A stretch of 64,000 bases of DNA from Prosopocoilus inquinatus (taxonomy: Eukaryota > Arthropoda > Insecta > Coleoptera > Lucanidae). The notes under the pieces are model-generated. The model was not told the DNA's origin. It did no database searches and saw only the letters and a program-made list of their open reading frames with translations. This document shows, piece by piece, positions 31,475 to 43,564 of this stretch (within the stretch, counting starts at the first letter, position 1; the number at the start of each line of letters is the position of its first letter). The DNA lies in the NCBI GenBank assembly GCA_036172665.1, contig CM069870.1, positions 20,186,001 through 20,250,000 of the forward strand, written 5' to 3'. A program made the translations under genes and the position numbers.

Positions 31475-32640
31475 AAATGTTAATTCAAGAAACACAGGCA
31501 GCAAGCAACACATTTATCCTCTTTCCCATGCAAATACTCTACATTACTTTTCTCTCGATGGCATTTCATAGCTTTTACCCAGGTTATTCATTCAGGCACT
31601 AAGACTTTATTCATAGCTTTCACTCAGATTACTTATCTGGCTCTATGACATTACTAGATAAATGAATGCTACTAAACACATTCTCCGACTTTAACCGATA
31701 AAATTCAAGATCAAGGTCGGCTTAAAATGATCTTGCGGTGACCTTGAAATAACCGCAACGTGACCTTGGAATGACCTTGACTATTCATCTGGCACTATGA
31801 CATCACCAGATAAATTAATGCTAATAATAATGCTCCGACCTTAACCAATAAAATTCAAGATCAAAGTCGGCTTGAAATGATCTTGCGCTGACCTTATTGT
31901 GACCTTGAGGTGACCCGAGGTGACCTTGAAATAACCTCGAGGTGACCTTGAAATGACTGACGAAACCTTGACATGACCTTGTATACTCATCTGGCACTAT
32001 AACATCACCAGAAAAATTAATGTTAATAATAATAATGCTCCGACCTTGACCAATAAAATTCAAGATCAAAGTCGGCTTGAAATGATCTTGCGCTGACCTT
32101 AATGTGACCTTGAGGTGACCTTGTGGTGACCTTGAAATAACCTCGAGGTGACCCTGAAATGACCTTGAAGAGACCTTGAAGAGACCTTGATATGACCTTA
32201 AATACTCGTCTGGCACTATGACATTACCAGATAAATTAATGCTAATAATAATGCTCCGACCTTGACCAATAATGTGACCTTGGAACGACCTTCAGGTGAC
32301 CTTGAGATGATCTTGAAATGATTTTGAGGTCTACTTTCGGCGGTCATTGATAGCTTTTATCCAGGCACTCGATTTTTCATCTGTCGCTTTCGTTAAGGCA
32401 ACTTATATTAGCTTCATCTAACACTATGACATCACTCATAGCTTTTACCCAGGTTACACATCTGGTACTATGAAATCACCGGATATATTAATGCCACTAA
32501 ATATTAATTCAAGAAATACAGACAACAAGCAACGCAGCAGCTATCATCTTTCACATGCAAATATACTCTACTCTTCTAATGCTATTAAATGTTAATTCAA
32601 GAAATACTGACAACAAGCAAGTAGCTATCCTTTTTCACAT
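31475..32640. repeat. Internal composite repeat with hairpin-like and GACCTTGA units
   Basis: Units of about 150-215 bp repeat directly: ctggcactatgacat, then caccagataaattaatg, then ctccgaccttgaccaataaaatt-like words copied from the terminal hairpin loop region, then runs of gaccttgaggtgacc. Unit starts are near 31684, 31834, 32037 and 32253. Flanking pieces (ttaattcaagaaatac with caacaagcaa) occur at about 31478, 32505 and 32588. The hairpin-like part is degenerate here (gtcggc instead of the full arm). It may be remnants of older ends or a replication-linked internal copy. Confidence 0.7.
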
Positions 32641-32940
32641 AGTTCATAACTTTATTCAAAAAATAGGTATCACAAAATAATTCTCATGCTACTGAAAAGA
32701 GAATTGAAAGGTCATTTAAATGAAGTATCAAGTGACTCCTCATTTCATTTAAAAATTTTAAAGGAGTAACTGTCACTCGAAGAGGTAAGAACGGAAGAAA
32801 TAGAATTTTGTTAAAATATTATCATTTTATAATAAAAAATTGATAAGATTCAGGATGGTTTAAAATTAATCCATGACTGAAGTACCGACCCTTAGAAATA
32901 GAATGTAATGCACTTAAATATGTAAAAATGTTAAAGTATA

Positions 32941-33114
32941 CAGGATGTTTCATAATTTTTTCAGAAACTTAAACTTTTAAGTTGCAATTGTTTCTGTGCA
33001 AATGCATATCAAAAATAATAATAATTATAGAAATAAAATACTCCTACATGTCAACTCATTTATCCAATTGAACAGTTATAGATTCGGTGTGTAATTCACT
33101 TATGATACATGCTG
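32941..33114. mobile_element. Small TA-flanked MITE
   Basis: 174 bp with TA on both sides. The left end caggatgtttcataa matches the complement of the right end cagcatgtatcataa at 13 of 15 positions. Its ends resemble those of the other TA-flanked elements in the window. Confidence 0.6.
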
Positions 33115-35097
33115 TATATACAACATAATTTATGGTTATAACTACGATTGATAATTTATAAACAATAATACGTACCATTGCTGCAGTTTTGGGCGTCTTT
33201 AAAAACTAATTAACTTACGAGTGATGTCGCATCGTAAAAATCCATTGTTTATAAAATTTCTCTTGGGAACGAATTAACTTATTTTATTATAACTCCTTTC
33301 ACCTGCGAAACCAATTGTTATATTATAAATAATATTAAAAAAAGTTAAATGTGCATTAATTTATCTGAACAAGCTATTTTATTCCTCAAATAAACCAAAT
33401 TATCTATAAAACTAAATTAACAAATTTCTAAATTATCTCTCAAAATAGTGAGTGATGATCTTTTTTTGTAATTGATTTATGATTATGATTTTAACTAGTG
33501 TATCTTTTAATATTGATTTGAAAATAAGTAGGTACATTTTTGTCCATATTAAAATACTATTTGAGCTTTTCGATGTAACTATTATGAAAAATTTAATATT
33601 TTTGGTTGTGCGGAAAGGGGGATACTTGTCAATACAGTAGTGCAATTCAGGAAAGAATACATGCACGTCATGTACGGAAATCGTCGTAGTTACGCTATCT
33701 TTACCACCACTATGCGAATTTTTATGTTTCGGAAAATGCATCATTAAATCAAATTCAAATACGAAATTAATAATATTAATGTAGTGCAATCACCTGAAAT
33801 AGACGAATTCCAAATATAACGTACATGTTTTCTTTCCTAAATTGAACAGTACCGAAATCACTCGCTATTGAAAATTACTGAGTTGTGTAATTATTTAAAA
33901 ACATTTTCTTGCTCACATAAAAATGAATTATTATTTTGACGATTGTGACCAATCATCTTATATGACAGGGCTTTCTTTTTAGAATTATAGTGAGTGGTCA
34001 AAGAATGAACTAGTAACCTTGTTTTTGATATTTTTGTCATTATTGGAAATTGCACATGGTATATTTAAATTCAACTATTTATTCTTAAAAGAAATTTCAA
34101 GAAGTTCGGGAAATCTTAAAAAACAAAAATAGATTCAGTATTTGGCAGAAGACAGGTTAAACAATTAATAATTTATATGCAATAAACGTTGCTTTGTGAA
34201 TGTGTGATGAAAATTAAGAACCAATGTCCAATGTCACATTGTAAATGAAGGTCGTCGGGCACAAAAAACAAGTTTTTTCTAAAGCGAAGGTTACTTTGTC
34301 TGACTTAAAACAGTAAATAAATCGGAATTTTAACAGCAGGGGCAGATAAACTAACAATTTTCGTATTAATCATAGCAATAATCCACACTAAATGCGATTG
34401 AAACGTGACTGCTCTCTTTATTTTTCTGCGAAATTAGTTAAATTTTGTCTTTACAAACGATGATAAAATTCAATTATCGACTCCTAAAAATTAATGCACT
34501 TGCTCCTTAAACGTTTTCACTCAACGATAAAAAATAATTTTACCGTCTTGTATAACAAATAACATTTTGTCATGAATTAATTTGGCATGCATTTGGAGCA
34601 TTAGAATCCAGAACAGGATATACTTCATTTTCTTCATTTATTTAATAGGAGAGAGCTTCAAAATAAATAACCGGTAAAAATAATGATGCAATTTCTAGTT
34701 TTTTGTTTATACAATTTCTGTTTAATTCTAACAATTATATTATATTTGTTTTTTTTTAAATAAATTTCAGGAAAGTTTCGACAATCAAAAGTAGATTCAG
34801 TATTTGACACAAACATATTTAGACGAAATATTAAATAAATACATACCAAAAAAGCCTAGTTTTGAACGTTAACAACGAAGAGCTAAAAAGCAACAACATC
34901 AGTATACGATATCTCCGCACCTTCGCGGAGGAAGAGGCTTGCCGAACTAGTGTCATAATAAAGATTATTTAGAAAAACAACTTTGTTTTCTTCTGAATCG
35001 AATTAATTTGGTAAACACGTATTTACATGCGATGTCATACGTGCGGTAAATACATGTAAATATAAACTGCTGTATGCTTAGTCGATAAGAGCCACTA

Positions 35098-35275
35098 ACT
35101 ACGATTTCTTTTGACGCTTTTTTGCAACGTTAGTAGAAGAATGGTAGAATCTTCAAAGTTGCTATTACTTTATACGAGTAAAGGCAACATTGCAGTATTT
35201 ATAAAAAATAATAATAACTTTGAAGATTCTACTAACGTTCCAAAAAAGCATTAAAAGAAATAGTAATTAAATAGT
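35098..35275. repeat. Foldback of about 175 bp with AACGTTAG arms
   Basis: Arms of about 65 bp pair: tagaatcttcaaagtt with aactttgaagattcta, and the outer words cgttagtag, cttttttg and atttctttt with their complements. There are a few mismatches and a centre of about 45 bp. No gene. Confidence 0.65.
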
Positions 35276-35487
35276 GGTTATTATCGACTATGCATGCATC
35301 AGAAAGTTTTTAATTTGTTTACTGGAAAGTTAAAAAAACTAATTTGTCTATCTACTGAAAATAACTCTATTATATAAAATAAAATGGGTCTCAAATATTA
35401 GGATAATCGTATGCATTTAATTAATTTATCAAGAATAATCATTACTCTCAGGAATGCAGTCGTTGCCGAACCTCGATTTAGAATGTG

Positions 35488-35640
35488 TCATCCTTTCAAC
35501 CAAAAAAACAAACGCCGGCTCCGTCTCAGTATAGAGGAGCAACTCGAGAACATCAGAAGTCTCAATACGTTTAAACACAAATGACGATTCATATTATCTA
35601 TTCGCATAAATTGTTTGCCACACTGATTGCAATCAAACAT
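35488..35640 (-). pseudogene. Possible C2H2 zinc-finger gene remnant
   Basis: A 50-codon minus-strand frame starting with ATG at 35640 encodes DCNQCGKQFMRIDNMNRH, which fits a C2H2 finger up to the first His; the last ligand is not in the normal place. C2H2 fingers at the start of a minus-strand gene near the right end occur in some insect Polintons to my recollection, so this may be what remains of that gene. The frame ends soon after, with no further homology. Confidence 0.3.
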
Positions 35641-35814
35641 GTTTTATAATTCTAATAAGCACTATCGCGTTCACTATGTTCAATAAGTTGATAAACTCAA
35701 TCTGGGGGTCAACCGTCGTCTGCGGGTATCAAATTAAACACCTCCTTAAATAGGTACATATTCAATAACAGGTTGCGTTAGGGTTATTTCAAAACAATTA
35801 CATTTGACTCACCG

Positions 35815-36650
35815 CGCTTCAAGGTCCGTTACGAGGTCACCTCAGTCATTTCAAGGTCGCCTCAAGGTCACCTCAAGGTCATTTCAAGGTCAACTCAAGG
35901 TTATTTCAAGGTCAACTCAAGGTCGTTTCAAGGTCATCTCAAGGTCATTTCAAGGTCACATCGAGGTCATTCAAGGTCACCTCCAGGTCATTCAAGGTCT
36001 CCTCAAGGTCGATTCAAGGTCACCTCAAGGTCATTTCAAGGTCACCTCAATGTCATTTCAAGGTCACCTCAATGTCATGGTCTTGACCTTGAAGCTCATG
36101 GTGGGGTAAAGGTCACCTCAGAGTCATTTCAAGGTCACCTCGAGGTCATTTCAAGGTCATTTCAAGGTCACCTCAAGGTCATTTCAAGGTTATTTCAAGG
36201 TCACCTCAAGGTCATTTCAAGGTCGCATCGAGGTCATTTCAAGGTCACTGCAAGGTCATTCCAAGGTCACCTCAAGGTCATTTCAAGGTCACGTCAATGT
36301 CATTTCAAGGTCACCTCAAGGTCATTTCAAGGTCACTTCGAAGTCATCAAGGTCATTTCAAGGTAACCTCAAGGTTATTTCAAGGTCACCTCAAGGTCAT
36401 TTCAAGGTCACCTCAAGGTTATTTCAAGGTCACCTCAAGGTCATTTCAAGGTCACCTCAAGGTTATTTCAAGGTCACCTCAAGGTCATTTCAAGGTCACC
36501 TCAAGGTCATTTCAAGGTCACCTCAAGGTCATTTCAAGGTCATCTAAAGGTCACCTCAAGGAATTTCGAGGTAACCTCAAGGTCATTTCAAGGTAACCTC
36601 AAGGTCATTTCAAGGTCATTTCAAGGTCACCTCAAGGTCATGACCTTGAC
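35815..36650 (+). repeat. Right subterminal TCAAGGTCA array, 11/22-bp period
   Basis: About 830 bp of near-perfect 11-bp units alternating tcaaggtcacc and tcaaggtcatt, roughly forty to fifty TCAAGGTCA-like words on the plus strand. An inverted break with gaccttgaagctcatggtgg occurs at about 36084 and again just before the terminal hairpin at about 36640. The open frames through it are repeat artefacts. Confidence 0.92.
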
Positions 36651-36668
36651 CTTGAAGCTCATGGTGGG

Positions 36669-36772
36669 GTCACGTCAGGAATAGGCCGATTCTGGAACCT
36701 CCTCCGACCTTGACCTTGAATTTTATTGGTCAAGGTCGGAGGAGGTTCCAGAATCGGCCTATTCCTACTACT
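36669..36772 (-). repeat. Right terminal inverted repeat, itself a hairpin
   Basis: Exact complement of 18098-18201. Hairpin arms lie at 36677-36715 and 36728-36766 with a 12-nt loop at 36716-36727. It ends ACTACT, so the element terminates in CT as Polintons do. Confidence 0.92.
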
Positions 36773-36778
36773 AGAGAT
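36773..36778. repeat. Right 6-bp target-site duplication (AGAGAT)
   Basis: Identical to 18092-18097 and directly adjacent to the terminal CT. Confidence 0.85.
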
Positions 36779-38720
36779 TTAGTCCGGATGGATTGACCTT
36801 GAGATTTAAGTTTTAGTGAGTTTTAATTTTTAATAACTTCTTGATTATATTTTTTTTAAGTTTTGACTTGACTTGGATAGGTAGGTTGAGTTTAGTTGGA
36901 CTAGGGAGACCTTGATGTTTAAGATTCATTGAGTTTCGATTTTTTAATTTTAAATAATTTCTTAATTTTTTCTCAATCCGGTTGAACATAGATTGAGTCT
37001 GGTTGAGTTGAATTGACTTTGAAACGAGTCGAAATTTTATTGCGTCTTAATTCTTAATTTTTTAAAATAATTTCGTTGTTTCAATTGTTTTAAAATCTTT
37101 TGCTTGAATTGGGTTTGATTCTGCTGGAACGACCTTGAGACGCGTTTTAATTAACGGATTTTATTTTTAACTTTTTAGTTTTAGTTCTTGTTTTAATTTA
37201 ATTTTTAATTTCCGTCCTGAATTGAATAAATTTTAAGTTTTAAATACTTCTGTCAACTTGATATTTTTTTCGTTTGGGTTGACTCGATTTGAGTAGAATT
37301 AGTTGATCCTAAACCGGGCTAGAGTTTCATTGTTTTATTTTGTTCTTTGTAACAATTCAGTTTTTCTTTTTTAATTTAGTTATAATTTTCTTCTAGGGCT
37401 GGGTACAATGAGGTTGAGATAAGCAGGGGCTAGGGATTTGACCTTGACAATAGTTGGACTTAATTTTAATTGAATTTTTGATTTTAAATATGTACTATTT
37501 GTAAATTTTGAAAATGTGGTAGTTGATCGGGTTTTTAGGACAAAAAAGACTCTAAATCATTCAGCTGCCCAGTTTCGGTTTTAAAAAATTCCATAAACAG
37601 GACGCCAATTTCATTTATTACTATTTGTAAACTTTATTTTTTTGCCGGGTTGGATTAGATTGAGTTGATTTAAGTTTGGCCTTGCTTGACTTGGACTTAA
37701 TTTTAATTGAGTTTTTCTTAACATCGAGATTTTCTGAATTTTTAGCCTTTTTTGTTTTGCATTTTAATATTTCTAACAATTTTTGCGTGTGACTTTTTAA
37801 AATGTTTCCCGAGTTAAATTGAGTTTAGCTTTAGTTTTCTTCTTGGGTTGGATAGAGCGAAGCTGATTTGAGTTGAGCTGATCTTGAGATTTATTGGACT
37901 TAATTTTCATTGTATTTTAATTTTAATATTCTTTGAGAGAACTATTTTTTGCCCGGTCAGATTATATAAATTAAGTTGATTTGATTTTAATTGTATTTTA
38001 ATTTTAATATTCTTTGAGAGCTTTATTTTTTACCCGGTCAGATTATGTAGATGTTGGCCTAGACTTGGACTTAATTTTAACTGAGATTTTCTTAGCTTTG
38101 AAGTTTCCTGAGTTTTTAGTCTTCTTTGATTTGCATTTTAATATTTTCAACCATTTTTTAATTGAACTTTAATTTTTAAATACTCTGTGAAGTTTGTTTT
38201 TTGCCCGGTCAGATTATGTAGATTGAGTTGATTAGAGGTTGACCTCGCTTGACTTGAACTTAATTTTAATTGAGTTTTTCTGAACTTTGAGGTTTCCTGA
38301 GTTTTTAATCTTTTTTGATTTGCTTTTCGATATTTTTTTGTATGATTTTATAAAATGTTTCCCGACTTAAATTGAGTTTAGCTCTAGTTTTCTTCTTGGG
38401 TTGGATAGAGCGAGACTGATTAGAGTTCTACTGAACTTGAGATTTATTGGACTTTAATTTTAATTGAATTTTAATTTTTAAATGCTCTGTGAACTTTATT
38501 TTTTGCTCTATCAGATTATGCAAATTGAGTTGATTTAAGTTGGCTTTGCTTGGCTTGCACTTAATTTTTATTGAGTTTTTCTTAACTCTGAGATTTTCTG
38601 AGTTTTAATCTTCTTTTAATTGCATCTTAATATTTCAACAATTTACCGTATGATTTTTTAAAATGTTTTTTGAGTTAGGTTGACCTTTTTCTTCAAAATA
38701 ACTTTCTGTTTCAGACAGCC
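36779..38720. repeat. Diverged T-rich tandem repeats (gttgagttgatt family)
   Basis: Quasi-periodic units containing ggttggattgagttgattt, ttgcccggtcagattatg, cttgacttggacttaatttt and gattttctgagtttttag. Clear copies lie near 37640, 37950, 38025, 38193 and 38505. The spacing is irregular, suggesting old satellite-like DNA with deletions. A related array is at 44.9-46.0 kb. No coding potential. Confidence 0.6.
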
Positions 38721-38949
38721 CCTCCCCCAAAAAAACTATTTAGGTACATCTTTTCGTTTCAAATCAATAGCAGGATTCAATTATTTTAGGTTTTCTTCGA
38801 TCTTTTCTCCTTTTCCCATTTTTTTCTTCATTTATCTTTGTTTTACTCATCACTCATTACTTCTTTTTGTAAATAACCCTCCTCGTGCCAGACTCCCCGC
38901 CCCCAGCATCCTTTTTTAAGCAACAATTTCAATTTTTCCGAATCGATTT

Positions 38950-39350
38950 CTTCTTGCGTATTGGAATCAGATTCTTTAACTTCTGAATGACTGTCATGAT
39001 TCATATTAACGGATTCATTGAGGTATTTACGAAGTAATCTTTATTTGTTTTTTTGCATACTGCAAATCTCCTTACAATAAAAGGCTCACCGGGTCACCAA
39101 TCCTAAACACAAGCACCGCTGTTGCGGCCTAGTTTCGAGTTAACGAACATCCTGTATAACATTAGTGAAATTTATTTTTACAGATCCGGAGTTGGACCTG
39201 AATCCGGCTCTAACCATCGATCGTTTTTGTGTATTCCATTAATGAAATTTATTTTTATAAGCCCGGGAATTGGTATTGGAATCAGATTCTTTAACTTCTG
39301 AACGATTGTCATGAGTCATATTAACGGATTGGTTGAGATATTTACGAAAT
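38950..39350. repeat. Direct repeat pair, spacing about 305 bp
   Basis: The block attggaatcagattctttaa with the following tgtcatga and catattaacggatt occurs at about 38960-39040 and again at 39266-39350 with few changes. Confidence 0.7.
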
Positions 39351-41560
39351 AATTCTTGCTTCTTGTTTTTTGAGGATTATATGCTTACGCCGACCATTTT
39401 AATTCCAGTGCCGACAACTTAATTTTGTATTTTGGCGTTCGTTCGATTATAAGTAGATACCCACTTTCGGAATTTTTAATAATGCCTTTAAGATGCTCTC
39501 CCTGAGGCGAGCGTGATTTATGCGCAATTTATTCGGCCACTTTAGTATGTGTTTAGCTGTTGTCTGAGAAGGCTGCGTTTGTTTTGTTTTGGTCGACACT
39601 GTCATACCAGTTGCGTTTAACCTCAACCATTTCTGTTGACCGCAAACCAGTATTTGTTTTTAATTTTTAATTCGAAGCCCCATACTTCAATTTTATTTTC
39701 GGACCAATTGATCCGATTTTGATTGTGCGTCCTGTGAGAAGTTTTGCTTTTCGCATTTAAACTTGGGCGTTCATTCACCTGTAGACAAGTTCCGTTCACC
39801 TTAAACGGTGTCTATTTTTTTATGTATCTCCAAAAAACAACACTTTTATTATTGTGCGCTACTAAACTAAATTTAAAAAGACAATTAAATCAAACCTAAT
39901 TAGATAAATTCCTTTCCCTTAACGCGACAATAGTATTAGGACAGGGAATGTGTTTGCAAAATAAAGACTGTAAGTTATTACGTGAATTCAATCATCCTCT
40001 CTTAGGTTTGCAATACCGTTGACCTTTTTACGACCTTCCGTTATATAAAAATTTCCATCGAGTATTTAATACGGTTCAAAACAGTTTTCCCGAAGTGTCA
40101 TATCAAAACCTAATCTCTCGGCGCACATAAAACTTACAGATTCAATAAGCAAGCCCCAGCGTTTAAGGCGCGCTTAGATCAGAATTTATTACCCATAAAG
40201 ACGATGCAATGTAATGTATCGATGCAGTTCTATCTTCTCCTATATGTAGAGGTGCATTTCTTCTTCTTGTATTTTAAGTGAAAGATAAAGGAGTAAATTA
40301 TACTGCGAGGATTTCAAGTGGGGTACCGAAGATAAATCGCACGGGTTTATTTGTTCGTAAGATAAGTGCGAGCTTTAACGTTTTGCAATTTAGTTTCTTC
40401 GATGTACCTAAGTAAGCATACAGGGTGTCCCTTAAATGCCTTAAAGCTTCAGGTGGTCTTATTCTAGGAATGGTAGAGATGCTAAAATTGCTAACACGAG
40501 TTGGCCTCCGCGTATGGTTATCTCATACGAAGTAATTTAAAAATCTGAGACGTCTTTCCAATATGTTTGAAGTGTTTTTTAATTTAATTTTTAAATATTA
40601 GAAATTTTACTTTCTTCTCGGTTCGATTAGATTCCTGTCCACATACCAACCTACATAAAAAAAAATTAATGATCGCATGGCAGCGAACTGAAATTTTCAC
40701 GCTTCGCGTAGAACGCCCAAAGGAGAGCTTTAATCCGTATTCACTTCAATCGTGGCCTATAGGCGTCGTTTATTGAATTTTGAAGTTGACTGGTTCTGGA
40801 TGAAAACGTTCGCAGGTGGTGCCATGCCGTGTTAAATCAACTGAAACGCACCCCCTATCGGAATGTATATAACGGGTATCTAACCCCGCGCGCAAAGCCG
40901 ACGAGAATTCGTTCTCTTCGACTTTAAACATTTAAGAGAACGATTTATGTTTCGGCTGCGATAACGAACGAGCTTTTGTCGATATTAATTCGAAGCTCTT
41001 CAAAGTTACTCGAACCAGAACGATAACAAGCAACTTACAGCCATTTATTTGCTTATCTTGTCTTGGCTGGGGTGTTTTAATTCCTGCGCTTTTCATAATA
41101 ATAATAACTTCGAACCGGATCGTGCTTCTAATGAAGCGTCCTCGCCGAGCACGATTTTCGAATGGGAACGCGAACGTTCCCTTTGTGCGTTTAAAAAATT
41201 AAAAGCCGCCTTTGAAGTTTCAAGTCTGACGATGGCAACGCGAGGTCTTTTCGATGAAAACATTTCGGGAGCAACGACCCCTATATTTATCGTCACGACA
41301 TTTTTTTTTCGCAACATTAGGAATGTGTTTCCTGTGTGAATAATGCATGAAATATAACAAAAGTAATCCCATTAAAATATAGGCGGATCAATAATGTAAT
41401 TTTCTTCTTCGTACAACAAAGAACTTATTCAATTATTCGGAACTTCGCCTAGTCGGGTCTCGTTTCCGAGGGTGGCGAATGCGAAGTTTGTTTCTTGATA
41501 GAATCTGTGCCTACCATTTTTAATGAGCATGGTCCTCGAAAAATCCTGCGTTAAAATCAA
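39351..41560. other. Unique non-coding sequence
   Basis: Mixed composition with no recognised gene. A lone tacagggtgtccctt end is at about 40421. Overlapping open frames at 41049-41339 (both strands) lie in a GC-richer patch and have no recognised homology. Confidence 0.35.
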
Positions 41561-42345
41561 ACATTTCCTTAGCTCAGGTGGTGATGGATGGGAAGGGTCG
41601 AACTTCGCCTTTAATTTGTTTAAGGGCGCCACAGTTGAGAAGATAATGCCATTAATAAAATTCAGATGTTGGCTCCACGAAATAGAATACGTGAGCTGTT
41701 TAGGTGGAACTAACTATGTTGCAAAAGTAACTGTTTCTTGTAGAATTACCCAAAAAATGTGCGTGGTTGTACGCGAAATTCCCTAGCTTTCAAGTGGATA
41801 TGGGTGAGTGGGTCGAACTTCGCCGTTAATTTGTTTAAGGGCGCCACAGTTGAGAAGATGATGCGATTAATAATATTGAGGTGTTGGCTTCGCGAAATAA
41901 AATATGTGAGCTGTTCAGCGATTAAGCTAACTGCGTTGCAAAAGTAACTGTTGCACTCCTTTTCCTCCAAAAGCAGACATGTTTTGCGTCAGAAACTTTC
42001 GTTACAAATCTCGAAACTAACTAAGTTTCAGTTATTTATATTATTATTATTTATATATGATATTTATATCAAGTGAAGTTGGGATACATTTATTCTCATT
42101 CAAATAGTGAGACAGAAAACAGCAACTTGTCTGAAGAGTTGAGATCAAAAAGTCGGATCTGGTTATTGCTCTTGGATTGCTTTAGATTTAATGTTTAATT
42201 TTTCTTTTTGCTGAATTACTCAAGAAATATGCGTGGTTATACACGAAATTCCCTAGCTCTCAGATGGAGATGGGTTAGTGGGTCGAACTTCGAGGTTAAT
42301 TTGATTAAAGGCATCAGAGTTGGGAAGATGCAATAATTAATAGTT
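41560..42345. repeat. Three direct repeats, gtcgaacttcg family
   Basis: Copies near 41575-41760, 41795-41955 and 42215-42345 share gggtcgaacttcg, aatttgtttaagggcgcca and agttgagaagatg, and the words for atgtgagctgtt in the first two. The third is diverged and separated by unrelated DNA. The small open frames here are shared repeat translations, not genes. Confidence 0.75.
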
Positions 42346-43560
42346 GGATGTGGTTATTCTTTTTATCCTTGCTTTGGTTTTAGTGTTTCAACGCCGTCAG
42401 AATATAAGCGTGCCATATTTACGCCACAGAATTTTTGATTGTAAACAATTGTTTTTACACCAACCATTAGTTATTTTATTTTTTGCTGTCTCTTTCCATT
42501 TTTTCTGTGAGATAAGCATGAATTATAAAGAGGTCTTTTCTACCACATTAATACGCTACCTCTCGGGGTGATAAGCGAAAATCTTCTGGTTTTGAATTTA
42601 TTAGACCCGTAGCGACTCTCTCAGTGCGTTTATAAAACATTAAACAAATTGCACCACAAAATTAAAAGCTGCTGTAAAAGATTGTAATAATTTGTCCCAT
42701 CTACTGGCTACTTCATTTTGATTGACCAGAGAGTGTTTCTAGTGCGCCATCTGTGCGTGGATAGCAAAAAAGTTCTGCTCATTATTTTTACTGCTCTAAA
42801 ATTAATTCTTTTTTCAAAAATGAATGTGCGCTCCTTTCCTTGGCTTGTAAAAGAAATATCAAATCAAAGGCACGGATGAAGAATTTGAATTTAAAAAATG
42901 CCCAACAATCGATTTTAAAGCAAAGTAATTAATATTTTTTTCTGTTCAATTTTCTACGTTAAATGAGCCCGAATTTGAGATAAAATCGTATAAAAATTCT
43001 TTCCAGAAAATAAATTGAGTGCCATCTTCTGGTGGCTGGAAAAAACTTCTTGCTTTTGATTTTTGCAAGCCTATCAATGCGTTTTCAAAATATTTCAAAC
43101 TTGTTTTTGATTACAATTATAAAATTCAATTCAATCCACCAGAAATTGATTAAGTGTAGTTTTAAGAATTTTTAGGCAACATCTCTTGGAGGCAATTAGA
43201 GTGTTTTTGCATAAGACGAATTTGGTAAGGTGCCATTGATGTTTACTGTTTAGGACCAGGTCCTCCTGCCGTCAAGACGTAAACCCAATTGTGACGTAAA
43301 GGTTCAGGATGTACAAATAAGAGTTGAATCAGTAAGGGGATGAAACTGTCCACTCCTTCAAATTTGTTATACCGTCTTGTTAAGTAGCTATCTTTAATTC
43401 TTCTTTCTATTTTAGTGTTCCTTTTCTGTATTTTGTCTTCTCTTCATTTTCATTGGATCTGATTGATTTGGCTTATTCTGTTGAAACTTTCAATATGATA
43501 TCACTTTTTTGGGGCGAGCCGCCGGGTTATGCTCCGTTGTTACATATAAGAATGATATTT
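42346..43560. other. AT-rich non-coding stretch
   Basis: No gene. Weakly repeated words (gccatct, cttttgattt, then tatcaatgcgttt) between 42600 and 43120 hint at old duplications. Confidence 0.3.
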
Positions 43561-43564
43561 TAAA

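Larger units (their letters stand above)
32641..35800. other. Gene-poor right interior of the Polinton
   Basis: AT-rich, with no intact gene recognised. Contains a small TA-flanked MITE (32941-33114), a foldback at 35.1 kb and a possible zinc-finger remnant at 35.5-35.6 kb (all listed). The minus-strand open frame at 33433-33789 has no motif I know. This is where a PolB gene would be expected in many Polintons, but I see no polymerase motif. Confidence 0.4.
18098..36772. mobile_element. Polinton/Maverick-class (adintovirus-like) element, decayed
   Basis: An 18,675-bp element that begins AG, ends CT and lies between identical 6-bp target duplications. Its 104-bp terminal inverted repeats are perfect, with diverged extension beyond. 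Inside are a one-direction block of virion-type genes (19.0-24.4 kb), subterminal GGTCA-rich arrays at both ends, a nested BEL/Pao fragment, a large palindrome and small insertions. Length, end bases, TSD size and a capsid-plus-adenain-like-protease gene set fit Polinton/Maverick elements (established family features). No PolB, integrase or FtsK-type ATPase was recognised, and at least two genes are broken, so it is non-autonomous. It probably lies in an intron of the 5-HT1 receptor gene, with its gene block antisense to the receptor. Confidence 0.88.

Noticed and set aside
31821..32216. Minus-strand open frame in the internal GACCTTGA repeats
   Set aside because: The same repeat translation as at the right end, with no start context or domain.
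35804..36596. Long open frames through the GGTCA array
   Set aside because: They encode monotonous SFQGHLKVISR-like peptide that simply mirrors the 11/22-bp repeat; the 33-bp least common period keeps frames open.
41523..41970. Small ORFs in the 41.5-42.0 kb direct repeats
   Set aside because: The same peptide fragments recur because the DNA repeats; frames are short on both strands.
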